Of a stretch of DNA of 64,000 nucleotides, positions 10,824-25,286 are shown piece after piece. The translations under genes were made by a program, and so were the position numbers. Source of the stretch: Dryococelus australis (lineage: Eukaryota > Arthropoda > Insecta > Phasmatodea > Phasmatidae); contig CM057009.1 of assembly GCA_029891345.1 (NCBI GenBank), positions 312,654,184-312,718,183 of the forward strand, given 5' to 3'. The number at the start of each line of letters is the position of its first letter. Position 1 is the first letter of the stretch. The notes under the pieces are model-generated. The model had not been told where the DNA came from and ran no database searches. It saw only the letters and a program-made list of their open reading frames with translations.

Positions 10824-12266
10824 TGGTTTCTAAGACGTTTGTTCGCACATACAGTAAAAAAATAATTCAAAACTACATTCTCCCATATTTCTCATCGAGA
10901 TTCCATTTGCAATTTCCACAAGTCTCATGGCCTTTGGAATCGGTGCTCATGCATTATTTGGAGATAAAGGTGAGTCCTATATGCTCTTCCAGGAACTTCT
11001 CTTACTAACCAAAAATGAAAGATTGCCCGACAATTAACAATCACATTTATTATAGTAAATTGGGTTCGGATGTACCATAATTATATCTGCATGCTTTGGG
11101 CATTCCAACACACACAAAATTTGTCCAAGGTCCCATGATCCATCAACATCGGACAGAAGGTAAAAAAGTTATTTAAGTTTAAAGGTACGGGTGTACCATA
11201 ATAAATAATAATTTCATTCTTAACATAAAATTCATCACACAGCATCAAGTGTCGAGAAGTGCTTTTTACTAACCCAAACATAACAAAAATATGTAAATAT
11301 TTATTCCAACTTTTACGATACATATTTGAGGTAAAATAAAAACAGGTCGAGAGTTGCGAGCTAGCACCGATAGGCGCAAGGGAGCTTCTTGAGTAGTTAC
11401 TGTACATCCTGTAATTACCACAATTACCAGATTCGTCCAATGTGGCCTATCCCGCGGATTCTGCGAGCCCGTCCCCTCAATCAGTTTATTCAGAAGTCAT
11501 GCATATATTGTTAAGGTTTGCGAGTCTGCTATTTTATTGCATAAAAAAAACCAGATTTATAATAAAGAACACATTTAGCCAGGACTGATTTCTTTTTTAC
11601 ATGCGGTGATGTTGGCATTTGTACGTTTAAGGCATATGCATGTTCTTTGTATTTGTACTGTACTTGCACATAGCAATGTGAACATTTCAACAAGTTTACT
11701 GATAACCTAAACAAATGCCATTTTATGTTTTAACATCTCCTCCTATACTACCAAATGTAATTCCAACAAGCGATCAATTCAGCATCAACTATTCCCATTG
11801 GTTGAACCAACTACATTTTTGGTACTTTACAAATGATTCTTACGCAATTATTTCATGTTTTCGTCAATTGCTTGTTTATTTTGTAATTCCAAATAACTAA
11901 AAGAAATTTAATGATTTTGTGCCTTACGAAAAACAAGTGTTCCTATGAAGATTTTATTTTTCTAAAAAACTGTTTTGTCAGGTTTTGCATCTTAGGCTGA
12001 TATATAACCCCATTTTTATGCTTATTTTCATAGGAATCTATGTTAATATATGCAGTTCTGAGGAATAATTATAAACTTAACATACCTACTTTTTAAAATA
12101 TTGTTTTGTGGATGATTGAAGTCATATTTTCTAGCAAACATTTAACAAACTGCATCAGGTGCTGCATCTTGCAGAATATTTACTTCCCTCCCAATTTTAA
12201 GCTAGTTTTGCTGTTAATCAGCATTAATATCTCCATTTATGAAGAATCCTTTTATCTGAATAAATA
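10824..12266. other. No gene recognised
   Basis: AT-rich sequence with only short open frames in both strands. Nothing supported. Confidence 0.5.
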
Positions 12267-12268
12267 TA

Positions 12269-13465
12269 CTGTATTCACCCGAATATAGGACGACCTCTAC
12301 ATTTACCCTTTGCTGATGGAAAAACTTACATTCTGCCACAAATACTTACTGACAGGCCATTTATATTTGCTTTTGCAAAAACCTCAGTTGTTCTAATGCC
12401 ATGTGTTCAATATCAGCCTTTTTCAGTTTTACACTGTTAAAACTTCCAGCAACAGAAGTATGAATCCTATTTTCAGGGGGCCCAGTGACAAACTTTTGTC
12501 TATTCAAAACACGTTTTTCACTTTTGTCATGTTTTAAAACAGTATCTCATCACTCATATGAAACTTTAGTTACAATGTTTACACATTAATGTAGAGGTGT
12601 CTGAAGCATAAAGACCATCACTACAAAATTCTTCTGTCCGCTGACTTGCACTTACTGCATTTTTAGGCATTAAAAAAAAAATTATAATTTACGACACATT
12701 GAGATAACATACTTAACTACAAGACAAGATAGAAAAACATGATAAAACAATTTAATAATATAGTTTATGTTAATAATGGCACACAACCTATTTTCTTATT
12801 TTCAATTTTTGCTTATGAAGAAACTAGAAATATTTTGCCAAACTGTACCAACGCATTTTTGTAAACAAAACGTATAGCGCCAAATATTCGGCTGTACAAT
12901 TTCGGCTGGCCCGCCATAGATAACATGATGAACGGTAGACGTCAACATTTCACAAAGTTACTTGATTTTGTTGTGGCCAAATAAACTTTCACAGCGCTGT
13001 GCATTGAAGTGTTCACTTAAAATTACTCCTCACCTGCGCTCATTACACCTATAGCGTAAACAGATGTGACGAAAAGTAAATATAATCGTTTGCATGTACT
13101 GTGAATAATTATCCACGAAAACAACCGACTGACACCCATTTTCGCTTCTAAATACATAATAGCACATCAAATCAGTCCAAGAAGCACATTAGTGGTTTAT
13201 GAAAAATAAGAATTAGTGATAATAATAATTAGTTTTGTAAATTTTGTGAATTGTAACTCCAAGTGTGAAACAAAGTGTTATTTTGTGTTTTAGATGAAAA
13301 TTCATGTTATTTTTTCTCATTATCACAATCACAAAATTTTCAGGTCTCCATCACCTATGCGTAAATATTAACCCTTTTTTTTGTGATGCGAAAATAAGAC
13401 CACCCCATAATTTTTTAAAGCGAAATTTGGAACAAAAGATAAGTCTTACATTCTGGTGAATACGG
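12269..13465. mobile_element. MITE-like element with GTATTCACC termini
   Basis: The left end CTGTATTCACCCGAATATAG and the reversed right end CCGTATTCACCAGAATGTAA agree over about 23 bp with four mismatches, flanked by TA on both sides (12267-12268, 13466-13467). There is no coding capacity. The termini resemble those of the elements at 41975-42617 and 61211-61935 (GTATTTACTCGTGTATA), so they may be one family. Confidence 0.6.
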
Positions 13466-13639
13466 TAATTCTTAAATATTTGTGTGTCATAAATAAACCA
13501 GTGTTACTTTCTTTGATAACAGTAACAAGCACGCTCATCAATCGCTGACTGAATAACCTGGCAATGACAAATAAGCTTAAATTTTTCAAGCCTGAAAAAT
13601 ATTTCGAGCTAAGCTCGAGCCACAAGTAGGTATTTGGCT

Positions 13640-13880
13640 CGTGCTCGATTTTCATGTACTTGCAGACATGTAATATATTGAAATAAACTAATATTTCAAT
13701 ACAAAATCCTCTGATTATCCCGCAAGAGGCCTCTTTCTGTGTTTGGCAAAACTTGTGCACTATTCAATGTTTATACACATTTTTTGGCTTTTTGGCGACA
13801 AAAGGTGGTCAATAAGGTATATGCATTTGGGGCATCATATTATTCAGAAGATGACTGTCTATTAAATTAAATCAATATTC
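13640..13880 (+). repeat. Diverged third copy of the repeat shared by 57.9-58.9 and 62.0-62.8 kb
   Basis: Blocks such as TCCTCTGATTATCC (near 13708), GACAAAAGGTGGTCAA..GTATATGC (near 13797) and AAGATGACTGTCTATT (near 13850) match, with gaps and rearranged order, the 58.4-58.7 kb sequence. Support is by eye and the copy is old. Confidence 0.4.
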
Positions 13881-15672
13881 CAGTTAATAATCATGTTGGT
13901 ATTACGCTAGAGGCGATGATTACCCATGGACATCACCGATAAAAAAAAAAGCTATTTAAATGTAAATTTTGGATTATTCAGCTGTCAAAATTAAGTTAAT
14001 TTTGATTTTATGAGACAAACTTACAAAGTCATTATTGGCAACATCTGCAGGTTTGATGACGAATTGTCAGTTCTTGCTGGCACTCCCACAAGAATCTTGT
14101 CACAAGTCTACGATGAACTTTCACAGACTTGCAGTTTCTTACTTAACATTTTTATTGGTAACCAATTGTTCAACTTTTCACACACACCTGAAAGTAGAAA
14201 CTCAAGGACTTCGTCACATAATGTTTCACAGGATTGAAATTTTCCAATAGGCATTTATTTTCCTAATTGATGTAATTAACTGTTCATCTAGAGACAAGGC
14301 TATTATTTTCACACTGCTCAAAGTTTTACAGTTGTTAATTAAACATTTAAGCAAGAACAGAGTTTACCAGCACACAACTATTATATAATTAGTAATTACA
14401 CATCTGCTTTTTCTATAATATGGCTAGAGCATCTATCAGAGTTGTAAGCACATAAGGGTATATCAAGTCCCGATATAATTCATGGCCTGAGCAATGCTTT
14501 ACACAACATACAGTTTGTCTCTGTAAAAAGTGCTGCTCAGTGCAACCTCATTCACAGGCTGAACAGCTCTGTCAAGTGACGCATCAAAATGTTAGCATAG
14601 ACTTAATTTTCACCAAGTTTAAAATATGAAAATTTTAATTTAATTAATTTAAATGAGAGCAGATGTTTGTTTATACTAATATTTGCCTCATGGCTTCACT
14701 GTTTTGTTCAGTGTTATTTCAGAACGAGCGAAAAATTTTATTCATAAAAATAGATGTAAATATTCAATATTAAAAGTTAAATTTTTCAAAACACGCATGT
14801 CATCCACATGTGCATGGTGACTTGCAGATATCATCAAAAAGTGGAGTTTATGTAACATTAAACCAGCATGACTGAACTGGGAGTAAAAAAAATGCAACAA
14901 AACTCTCAAGTAAAAAGAATTAGCTTTCCAACAGTAAATAACTTTATTAGTATATTAAGGAACACAAAAATACATTATGCTATACTTCCTAAAATACATC
15001 TTCCTGCAAAGAAGCTTAATGGGAAGAAAAACAATTTGAGTCTTAAATAACTTCAAGAAAATGAAGTGCGACAAAATAATTTCGCTCAAAATAGAGATGT
15101 AAATGTGTGTTCAGTAAATACATGTGTTCAGATCAATAATTTCTGTTTTAACTACAGTTCCTTTTGGGTAATTTCAATTAAAAATGGCAAGCCAATTCAA
15201 GAACAAAACAAACTAAATTACTGAAATGTAACCAGTAAGACTTTCAAAATAAATGTTATAACCATTACTAGCCGTGTGTATAGAAAAATAACACTTTACA
15301 GGCCACTGATTTGAGATGGTACACAATGTATTACAGCTTCTACATTGACAATTTTTCTAAAAAACATCAATACTTGACTAGAATAACATTTGAGGAGCAA
15401 TAAATACTTGTGTTCATCATTGGTACATATTAAAAATATGAACCAAACAAAACCAACAACAAAGGAAGATAATGTAAAGAATAAACTTATGGCTTCCAAT
15501 AGAGCTCTGCACCAGACTGTACAAAGTGCATAGTTAATTAAAAATTAGTATACACGTTAAAAAACTGTCAAAGTATGAAAGAAGAAAGCATATATTTTGT
15601 AACAATAAAAAATATTTTGCAAGAATTTGCTAAAAAAATGTTTTAAATGTATGTGTTTTAGTTAAACTTCTA

Positions 15673-15691
15673 GTGTGTGTGTGTGTGTGTA

Positions 15692-15771
<80 letters not shown>

Positions 15772-15782
15772 CACACATACAC
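15673..15782. repeat. Compound palindromic microsatellite (TG)n(TA)n(CA)n
   Basis: TG repeats with one TATG interruption, then about 61 bp of alternating AT, then CA repeats with a matching interruption (CATACAC). The two flanks are reverse complements, so the whole block can fold into one long hairpin or cruciform. Confidence 0.9.
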
Positions 15783-16406
15783 TTTGAATGCTTCAGAAAC
15801 CACATTTTGCATCAAAACATTCATTATGCTAATAACTCTGTTGTATAAAATAAAATTTAGCAATAATGTTTAAAAATATTTTTAACATTTGATTTTCTGC
15901 ACATTTATTTTAGTTACAAAATAACTTTCATAGTTGAAATAAATTAACTTATAAAAAATATTTGTAAACACTATTACTTTTTTAATTACATACAACTGAG
16001 AGTTATTATAATTGTCTAGCTTGATGAATGTTTAAATCCAAAATGTACATCCTGAAGCATCCAGGATGGAAATATGCTAAAATTTTGATAGCTAATACAT
16101 AATTATTAATTTTTTAAAATAGTAAATCATTGCAAAATATTTTCAGTGTTGTAATGCATATGTTTTCTTCTATCATACACAACATAAATTACACTGAATG
16201 TTTTGGTGATGTGAATATTAATTTTGTCATGAACTCTGCATGTTGTAGAGTTGGGCAAACTGCTCTACTGGAAGCTATTTTATTTCTACCTTAGGTTCAT
16301 AAATGTGGATACCACAAGATTCCTTGACTGGTTTTAAAAGATACTGGACGAGAATTATGTCCTGTACAAAATTTTCCAGCTTAGTTCGATTAAAAGTTTG
16401 GAGCAC

Positions 16407-16463
16407 TGTGGTGGTGGTGGTGGTGTGGTGGTGGTGGTGGTGGTGGGGGTGGTGGTGGTGGTG
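16407..16463. repeat. (GGT)n microsatellite
   Basis: An interrupted GGT triplet run; the complementary strand reads as a poly-His frame, which is an artefact of the repeat. Confidence 0.9.
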
Positions 16464-19400
16464 TAGCTGGAATGTCAATCACACTGCACTTGTGAAAGTT
16501 AACTTCCATAATAAATATGATTGAGAATATCTGCTTGCCTTATTAACACAAAATTCAGGGTTCACTCCCACCCTACCTATGATCAGCTGTATTTGTTAAT
16601 TAAACATCAGAAGTCTGGCTAAGTGTAATCAGGTAGGGTAAAAGCACATCTTTCTGCCCCTATTGAACTTTACTAATAAAATGTTCAATAATTACTACTC
16701 ATTTATGGACAAGGAACCACATGGTAGCAACTGCAACATGCAAATTTATGTTTGGTAATTATTCCTGAATGATGATTCCCAACAAAAATTCTCTTGTCTG
16801 AAAGTAGACTTGTATATTTATGTAAAAAGTCAGAATAGACAAAGAAAATCATAAATATTACAACACAGACGAAGTACTAAAATTTTTTGGCACAGATGCA
16901 GATCCATTAGGGGCTAGTCCTGCAAGATGTATATCTGCAAAGAAGTGCACACAGAAGTAATTCTCTGCAAATTTTGCATATGTTCTTTCTATTTTCTGCC
17001 AGCCAAAATATTTAGGAAATTACAATTGCTAAAATATTTTTACATCTGAGAATGCTATCATAAGAATTATTTTACATTGTAAGAATGTACTCTAATATTA
17101 ACTGAACTTCTTAACTTTTTTACTTTATGTGCAAAATTATTCTTTCAAGAAGCTTATTTAATTTACATTGACAGCCACCACAAACACGTTTACATTTATT
17201 ATCAAATTATATGACGTTCACATTAACTAACATTATCACAGACTATTAGGCAACTTCTTGATTGTAAAAGTATGTAACAAAAAAAATTAATATTTACCCA
17301 GGTCACGCATGATTCAACAGTCTGTACTTGCTGCATAATTTTTGTGTGTGCGTGTTTTTGTCCATTTATTTATCACAAATATTTTACATCATATTTTCAC
17401 AAAAATTTCCCAACTATAAGCATAAAATCAAACTACAATTTTTGACAATATTAAGTGTAAAGTACAATAAAAATGAGAAAAATTTGAGCACAAATGCTGA
17501 CAGTTTGGTACTTGTAAATACACAGAGAGCCTGACACATTTTTTCTGAAAATGTAAGATCACATTTTACTTCTCCTGACAGTGTGTTGTTACTAGTGAAC
17601 CTGGTGGCCTCAGGACAAACTAGGATGTGGCAAGAAATTTTATGCTGTGTGTGTCTAACAAATCTTCAGTATTCAACTCTCCTACCACTTCCTATTTTCC
17701 TTTCACTGGTAATAATCTACTGCCTGTTGAACTGCAGTGCAATTGGTTACCATCTGAAAAAGATGGTTCACATTAAATATCACCCGATTACTTGTGTATT
17801 TTCAGCTGCCAGTGCAACCAACCTGAGTATTTGCAGTCTTATCTTATTAAATTTTAAGACAATTGCCAATTACCCAAAATGGTATTGTAAACAGGTATGA
17901 CAGAACAATTTCTGTTTGGTGATTATTTCTTTGGTTCTGGGATAGCACATGCACTACTTAATGTTCAAATACATTTTTCACTTTGAACATTTCTTCAGCT
18001 TACCATCCACATCCCAAGAAAACACTGCTCAAGTGGCATAGTGAGAGGGCAGGCCACAAACACTTGAGCTCTCGTCTGATGGTAGTACATAGAAATATGC
18101 AAGTCAATGAGGACAATACTGTTTTAACAATATGGGCAAGTTTTTAGAAAATCACCATGCTAATATTTCTTTGTTTTCTTTTCTATTGTTTACGGTGCAA
18201 TATTTTTGGGGGACAAATTATTTCATGCTAATAAAGTCTGTTTTATATTGGGCTGGCCACCCCAAAAAGAAAAACTAGATACACTTCTGCTTCTTGCGAC
18301 CAAAATTACTTATGCCACTACATTTTCAGTATATGCAAATAAGTATCTGTGTTTTGTATTCGTAGTTTCTATTGGATTGAAGAATATAAATTTTGCTGCT
18401 ACTTTTAATCTGCAAAATGAACTGAGGTGGTGTGTGTGCATGTAATGTTGACAGTGGTTAATTAATTAGCATAACTTATGGTCTATAAAACATGTAGGTA
18501 ATACTAAATTAAACTTGAGACAATGTGAAGAATGTTTACTGTTTGCAATGATACAACCACCAACATTTATGTGCCTCACTTTCTAGGGTTGTGCGAATGT
18601 GACATTTAATTTTACAAAAAAAATGAAAAGTAACTTCATAAGTGCTCAGTTACATAGAAAATATAATGATGTTAAATTTTATGTCTATTTCACTCTGTAC
18701 TGTCAAACACATACTGACACACAATCAGTCTAAATCAATTTAAAATGTAATTTTTTCCGTACCACTACAACAATATTATAGTAATATTTCCTTCAAGCAC
18801 ATATAAAAAAGTGACAGGTGGATTACATATAGAAGAAACAAATGTTGTAGTATCATATTTGAGGAACTTAAATTGATTCTACGAATGTTTTAAGTTTATT
18901 TTTATGTAGTTATTTAAGCAGTACCTATTGTAATGCACAAATAGTTACAAAGACAAACTTTTATAGTTATTCAACTAAACTACCATTTGATAAATATTTG
19001 AATATTCACTGAAGTTGAACATTATTTCATTTAGAACTTCAGCAAACCAGTTTCCTTAAGATCAAAAATGAAAGTTCTTATTTTTGTTATTTTGGAATAC
19101 AGAATATTCACACAACCCTTTTACTTTCACATACATTATTGGAACATACTTTGTAATCTGACCTAAATAACTATTTTAAAATTATCTCACAAAAACGAAA
19201 GATTATAACTAGTAACAACCTACTTTAGACATAAAGAGGTACAAGCCCAGACACATTTGTCTATCAAGTACTAGTTCGTTTTGATATTTAACCTTTGGTC
19301 TTGTATAGCTTATGTGAAGATTATTTATAGACATGAAAGAAGGTACTTGAATAGGATTTTGAGAGATATTTGATCACTCAGGCACTTGGTACTCCCAATT

Positions 19401-22400
19401 AACACAATCAGGAATTTCCTGAACTTGGCAGAATACTTACAAGATGTACAAATGAAGCACAATAACTCACTGGTTACATTTGCAGTAGTCTAATAGGACG
19501 AACAATCACATAAAATTTAACACACAACAATATGCATAAAGGCCACATCTACAGACAGAATCAACGCTGTGTTTTAAATTACTCCCCACATTGTTACATG
19601 AACTTAATATTCTAAGATACAAAGTTTGTGAAATGGTGAAATTTAATCTTGATTACACCAGTTTGTTTCACAAAAATAAATGAACTAAGATTCACGCAGG
19701 AAATTTATGGAACCCTTATCCTAAAACCACTAATAAAATAAAAATAATTTAAATACATCCCCTAAACATTCTCAGTAATTATGAAATAAGACTGCAATCA
19801 TGATGAAAAAATAAATTAAAACACAACCTACACTCATTAACTAGTAGTGTGTTTAAACGTGCCCAGAGTCTATTCAATCAACAAACCTAAGCTTTAGAAT
19901 GGTAACTGCACATTGCTGATAAATTGAAAGAGTCTGCAGTTGAGCTTCGAAACTTCAAACGCATTAAATCAATTTGACAAGATGAACATAATGTATTTGT
20001 TAATGCAAACAAACAACAATAAAAATTTTCAATTTTAAATTTAAACACGAGAAATTAACACACTTCACATCAGTATCCAAAATACTACACAACTGGAATG
20101 GCATTTATAAAACTAAATAACAAGGCTTAAATTTACAAACATAAAGAACAATAAAAGAATTATTTGAACCGCCCATTGTTTATATCACAAAAATTTCCCC
20201 AAAAATGCTTTGCAACAACAGCAGAACAAGTTACAATCCCATCCAAAATTTCAAAATATAGAGGAAAAAATTATCTTCACTTAAGAGTCACAAATCATGT
20301 ACACAAAAATACTACAAGCAAACTGTTCACAACATATACATCCAACGTTCGTAATGTTCCCATTTACAGGAATAAAAATATTAAAAATACATAGATATTC
20401 TCTTACAAGAATTTTATAGCACCAGGCACATTTATTAGGGCAAATGCATCACCATGATGACTTTATGAATAAAATTAAATACTATCACAACATAGCAGTG
20501 CTAAAACCTACAGGCTGAGAAAAAAAAATTGATTCAATGCAAGGACAGCACGCAGATTCCAGCAATGTACTTTTGGTGCCAGTCAGAAAAATCTAAAATG
20601 CTTCATTGGAAAATTCAGCTTTGGACTATGTAAGCTTCGAAATTAACCTTTGTTCAAAATTTTACATGGAACAACATACAATCTGTTGCATTGAAAATGG
20701 ATGCCAAAAAGGGATATACCTTTGGGTCGGGTGTCATTGCTCTGCTAACTTCCTTGGGCTTTGATTCCATGCAAAAAACACTTTGTCCCACTAGGGGCCA
20801 CACTTTCCTTATTGCTTGCTCTTGGTCCACAAACATTGTAGGCAATAATATTACATGCTTGCGCTCTGTAGAAATGGTCTAATGAAATGGCATGGAATGC
20901 TAATGTAATTATGACTACTGTGCTAAGTCACAAACCAGTCTGATAATCTGCATTACTTTTAAGACAACTTATCATACCAAACATGAAGTACTTTTTTTGA
21001 ACTATGTGGTTACTTAGCTTGGTACTTAATACCATACTTCAGAGATTCACAGAACAAGTTATTCAGTATATGACAGGGTATATTTAGCTGCGTAAGAAGT
21101 GCTTCACTGTGCAGTATTAATAAAGCAAAACTTTTACAAAAGAGATTATGTTCTTGGTAACAAAAAAATTATAAATTGGATAAAGAATCTATTGGAATTC
21201 TATTGACCACTGGTTACCATACTGAATTTTTTGCGAGAAGTAAATAAATTTTTTTTCCCGATGGACAGTAAAAAAACTCAGGTTTTCACAGTCTAGCAAT
21301 AAGGGCAAAAGACTGTAATATTAAACCAGGCATATAAAATTATAGAGCATACTTCCATGTCTGGAATTTATGTGACATAATTACACCTTTGAGCTCTACT
21401 ATGGTAATGTCCCAGATTAAAAATCCCCAAATTGTAAACCTAATGCCATAACTAATATTAACTGAAAAAACTTTACATAGTAGTTTGAGAGAACATCATC
21501 CTTGCAGAAAATTACTATTTGCTGCCCAACCAGAACTTGTTTTCCAACATAGAATTCTATATGGTTTCCATTTCAAGTACACACATTTGGAAACCCTCTC
21601 TTCAGTTTCAAGGGCTATGGACTGTCTGACCACCACTTAATGAGGCCTAATAGCAAAACTACCTCAAAATAATAATTTCCATTTATACCAATAAATATGT
21701 GTAATTAGGTGTACATAATGTTTGTAATTTAAACCACCTATTTACTACAGAAAACAGAACAATAAGAAGTGATGAATATCTATCTACCAGATTTTGACAT
21801 AAAAATAACCGAGACGAAACATAAATTACTATGTATACCCAAAATAAATTCAGACCTTTAACAAAATCTGCTAAAATGAAATGTGGAAGTAGCATTAAAA
21901 CTGTAAAATTTCTCACTCCAGGGAAATGATTTTTATGCAGCAGTCAAATGTTTTGATGTCTTTGAAATGGCACAGCAGGTCAACTGTACAAAGGTGATGG
22001 TTGTACTGACAGCACTGTGGATAAATGCAAAACTGATAATTACACAATTCACACAAATTACCAAGCTCCTTGAAAACTTTGTTGTCAGCTTATACAAGAG
22101 AATTTGAACAAAAAATGCTGTGTAACTACACAATGTTGTCCATTCAAATACAAAATCACTAAAGAGCTCAACCAGAAGCACATTTACATGCTGACTTCAG
22201 TATGTACATGCTAATCTGTTGCATTTTTTTTAGGTGTTGAAAATCACTATCTCTAGTAATTTTTGTGAGAAATTTGTTGTTTTGCAGTGGAATATAAATG
22301 ATTTATAGAACAAAGAAATATTTATAAATTATCCTTTTTTCAAACAATTTTGATGTATTAGATTTACTAGTTCTAATTGTCAAGTTCATATGTAAGTAAT

Positions 22401-24288
22401 TCCCCTCAACATACATCATCAATGTTTGGGGGTTGCATTAGATTCAGGGTCAAATTGTTTTCGGATAGATCTGGAATAAATATTCTTAAACCAAAACAAT
22501 TCATGACGACAAATTAATTTAAAAAAAAAATATACAAAGGAGAAAATATTATGACAGATATACCACACAATTTTATATTTTACATGGTATTCGGCACATT
22601 TTGTCTGTGCTACTATATGTTTGTCAGCATATCAGAACATTTTAATTACCCCACAGACTACTACACAGTGAACTGTTCCACTACAAACAATTTCATAACG
22701 TAAGAAAAATTACAACATAATATTAACTAAAATTTTTTTGAACTTTATATAAAAACAATGCTTTACAAAACTACATCTCCAACGATTCTGTCCAGTTCAA
22801 CTGCATTTCAACAAAACATCAACCATTAAATATCTCAAACATGGGAAGCTCTTTCAAGGCATTTCAAATGATTTTGGCGAACATTCAAAAAGTACTATAT
22901 AAACTATATTATTTGAACAGAAAATATTTATCAGATATTTTGAACTTTAACTCATTGAGGGTAGATCAAAAACTACACCAAAAAACATGCCTAACATTAA
23001 AACCATTCAGTTGGTATGGAACTTACAAATATGAATTAAATAGGCTGGTTGTAAAGAATTTCTGTTATAATTTCATGTTGCTGTGAACCATAACACTACA
23101 CAATTTGCCTTCAAACACATTTGGGAGGATCCATTATACATTCCAAACATTCAAGCACTCACTAAAGGTATCTGTAAGGTTTTCATCATCGTTCCAATCA
23201 GTTCATTTGTACTTAAGTTTCCCATGTTTGTATGTTTCTGGTCAACACTTAGTAGCTGAAAATTATTATAAATATGTATCTCTCTTTACACCAAAGGTGC
23301 TCAGTATATCAAATATTAACAAACTGAGAAAATAACTAATAGATAAATACGTCAACAGTATCCAACAGTTCTTAAACATCAGTCATCTTACACGTGGCGA
23401 AAAACTTTTCAACCCATTATACTAGTCTGTTTTTTCCCCTGCACAATTCACAGGCTTTAATGTCTTATTACGTATAACTTTATAACTATAATATTTCCTA
23501 CCTTCCCTGTGTATTTGAAGGACTGTATAATACAGCCATACAAAAATCTAACAAAATTTTCCGCAATTCTCCACTTCTCGTAAAATTCATTAAATTGATC
23601 AGTTATCATATTCAAATGACTCTGTGGTACAAAAATCATATTTATCAAGATATACGAACTAAAACAACTAAACATTTAACATGCCTGTCATACAACACTT
23701 CCACATGGATGATTCTTTGAACACAAACCTGGTTATGGAAGGCATTCCACCAGACAAAAGGCTACAGTTGTGTTCCCATCTACAAATCAACATCTTTTAT
23801 TGCTCATGTTGTATTGTAAAGTCACAGTGTTTCTGCCTGTGGGAAATACCAATTTGGCTGAGACACTTTTGACGAGATAATTACAGCCATTGGAAATTGA
23901 TATTGTTTAATTTATGTTTCCTATAAAATGCCACAACTTGATCAAATTTTTTGATCAGACAAATGAGTAACATCAGTATAGCCAATATATTATGTTACAA
24001 AATAAAAAATATTTTTAGTCTTTGTACAAGTAATACCATTTACATATAAACATAAAATCACACTGGAGCACTTAAGATTTTATGCAAATATCTTTCTATT
24101 TTTTTTTGAGAATATTCCTAGAATAGCTTTAGTTAATGTCACCATTTGCACAGTTCTAAGCCTTGCATCCAAAGATAGTCTTGCTTTATTATATTTTAAC
24201 AAAAAATAATGAAGTCTCACGTCTTGTCACCATAATGCAAATTATTTTTTATATATATTACTAATTTAAAACTAAAAATTCTTCCAAA

Positions 24289-24341
24289 TCATTGCTGATT
24301 TTGCAGGAGGACTTGTATATGGTGTTGCTGAGTATTACCAA
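24289..24341 (-). other. Candidate terminal exon (very tentative)
   Basis: Read on the minus strand, a pyrimidine-rich tract ending TTTTTTCTCTGTTTCAG directly precedes 53 bases that in one phase encode GNTQQHHIQVLLQNQQ and then a TGA. The acceptor is strong and the peptide is low-complexity but protein-like. Against it, the plus strand over the same bases also reads as plausible protein after its own TTTTGCAG, and no upstream exon was identified. Confidence 0.2.
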
Positions 24342-25286
24342 CTGAAACAGAGAAAAAATTATTCACATGTTTGCACACAAGATTTTAATGCATAGAAATG
24401 AGTTAAACCGATGCTATTCAAAAGAGTATTAAAAATAGTAATAGAAGTGATTCATATCCTAGTCATCCATCAGTACAGTTAATTAATTCTGAAAAGAGAA
24501 ATACAAATGAGGCATATAAAAACTGCAGAGGCATTCACAACTAATTACTTCATTTACAACATTTGTTGTTGATTGATACACACAGGTTCTGAGAGTGTTT
24601 CATCTTTTAATGGTGTTTATCACTGATGATTACAATACACATCTCCAAAACCCCACCATAGAGCTATTACAAGCAGTACAAAGATACATGGTAGTCAGTG
24701 GAACAATATTCTGATATTTTCAAAGACTACATTTGCAAAATACACATTTAATGCACAATTAATTAAAATGGTGCAGCTTATTATGTCTATTTTCTGTTTT
24801 GAATTTACAATGTTTTTGTCACTGTACATTACAAACAAAAAAATTTAACAAAAGGAAAATCAGCTTGATTACTCTTATTGCACATTTGTAACTGTCCAAC
24901 AGGCTGATTGTCTCCACACTTCAACTGGCTTCTCTCATTTCATGCTGCAATCATCCATAAAATTTGTAGACTTTATGCTAGTACAAACTGCTTCCCGACA
25001 CTTAGCACTATTTGTAACACATTTGTGAACAATGAAACTGCTATACAAAGTTCAATGAACTCTGACTCCTTCTCAAATTATAACATAATAACTAAGGCTT
25101 ATATGTGTGCCACAAACATGATATAATTTATCAGATATTCTTGGGATAAAGATGTGTAATTAATTGTTTACTCCTGCTGCAACTGCATACATGGAATGTA
25201 TCACTGTTGGCTGGAATTGGCAAACTTCCCCTCAGAATGTAATTTTATTATGCCATTGAATAACTGTATTGTATCAGACAAAAATA

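Larger units (their letters stand above)
13881..25284. other. Long AT-rich tract without recognisable genes
   Basis: About 11 kb of uniformly AT-rich sequence with few readable repeats, in contrast with the transposon-dense flanks. Open frames in it are short and lack domain features; the 105-residue hydrophobic frame at 17583-17900 is not convincing. Such a tract could be a long intron or 3' UTR. A possible minus-strand terminal exon at 24289-24341 would make the region below it its 3' UTR, but that is speculative. Confidence 0.45.

Noticed and set aside
16275-16524. Open frames with poly-His, or poly-Val and poly-Trp
   Set aside because: Direct translations of the GGT microsatellite.
17583-17900. 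105-codon hydrophobic open frame
   Set aside because: Typical of AT-rich DNA read in a T-rich frame; no domain, no splice context.
24291-24400. Plus-strand reading after TTTTGCAG as an alternative exon
   Set aside because: Weaker pyrimidine tract than the minus-strand acceptor and no partner exon; kept only as a caution.
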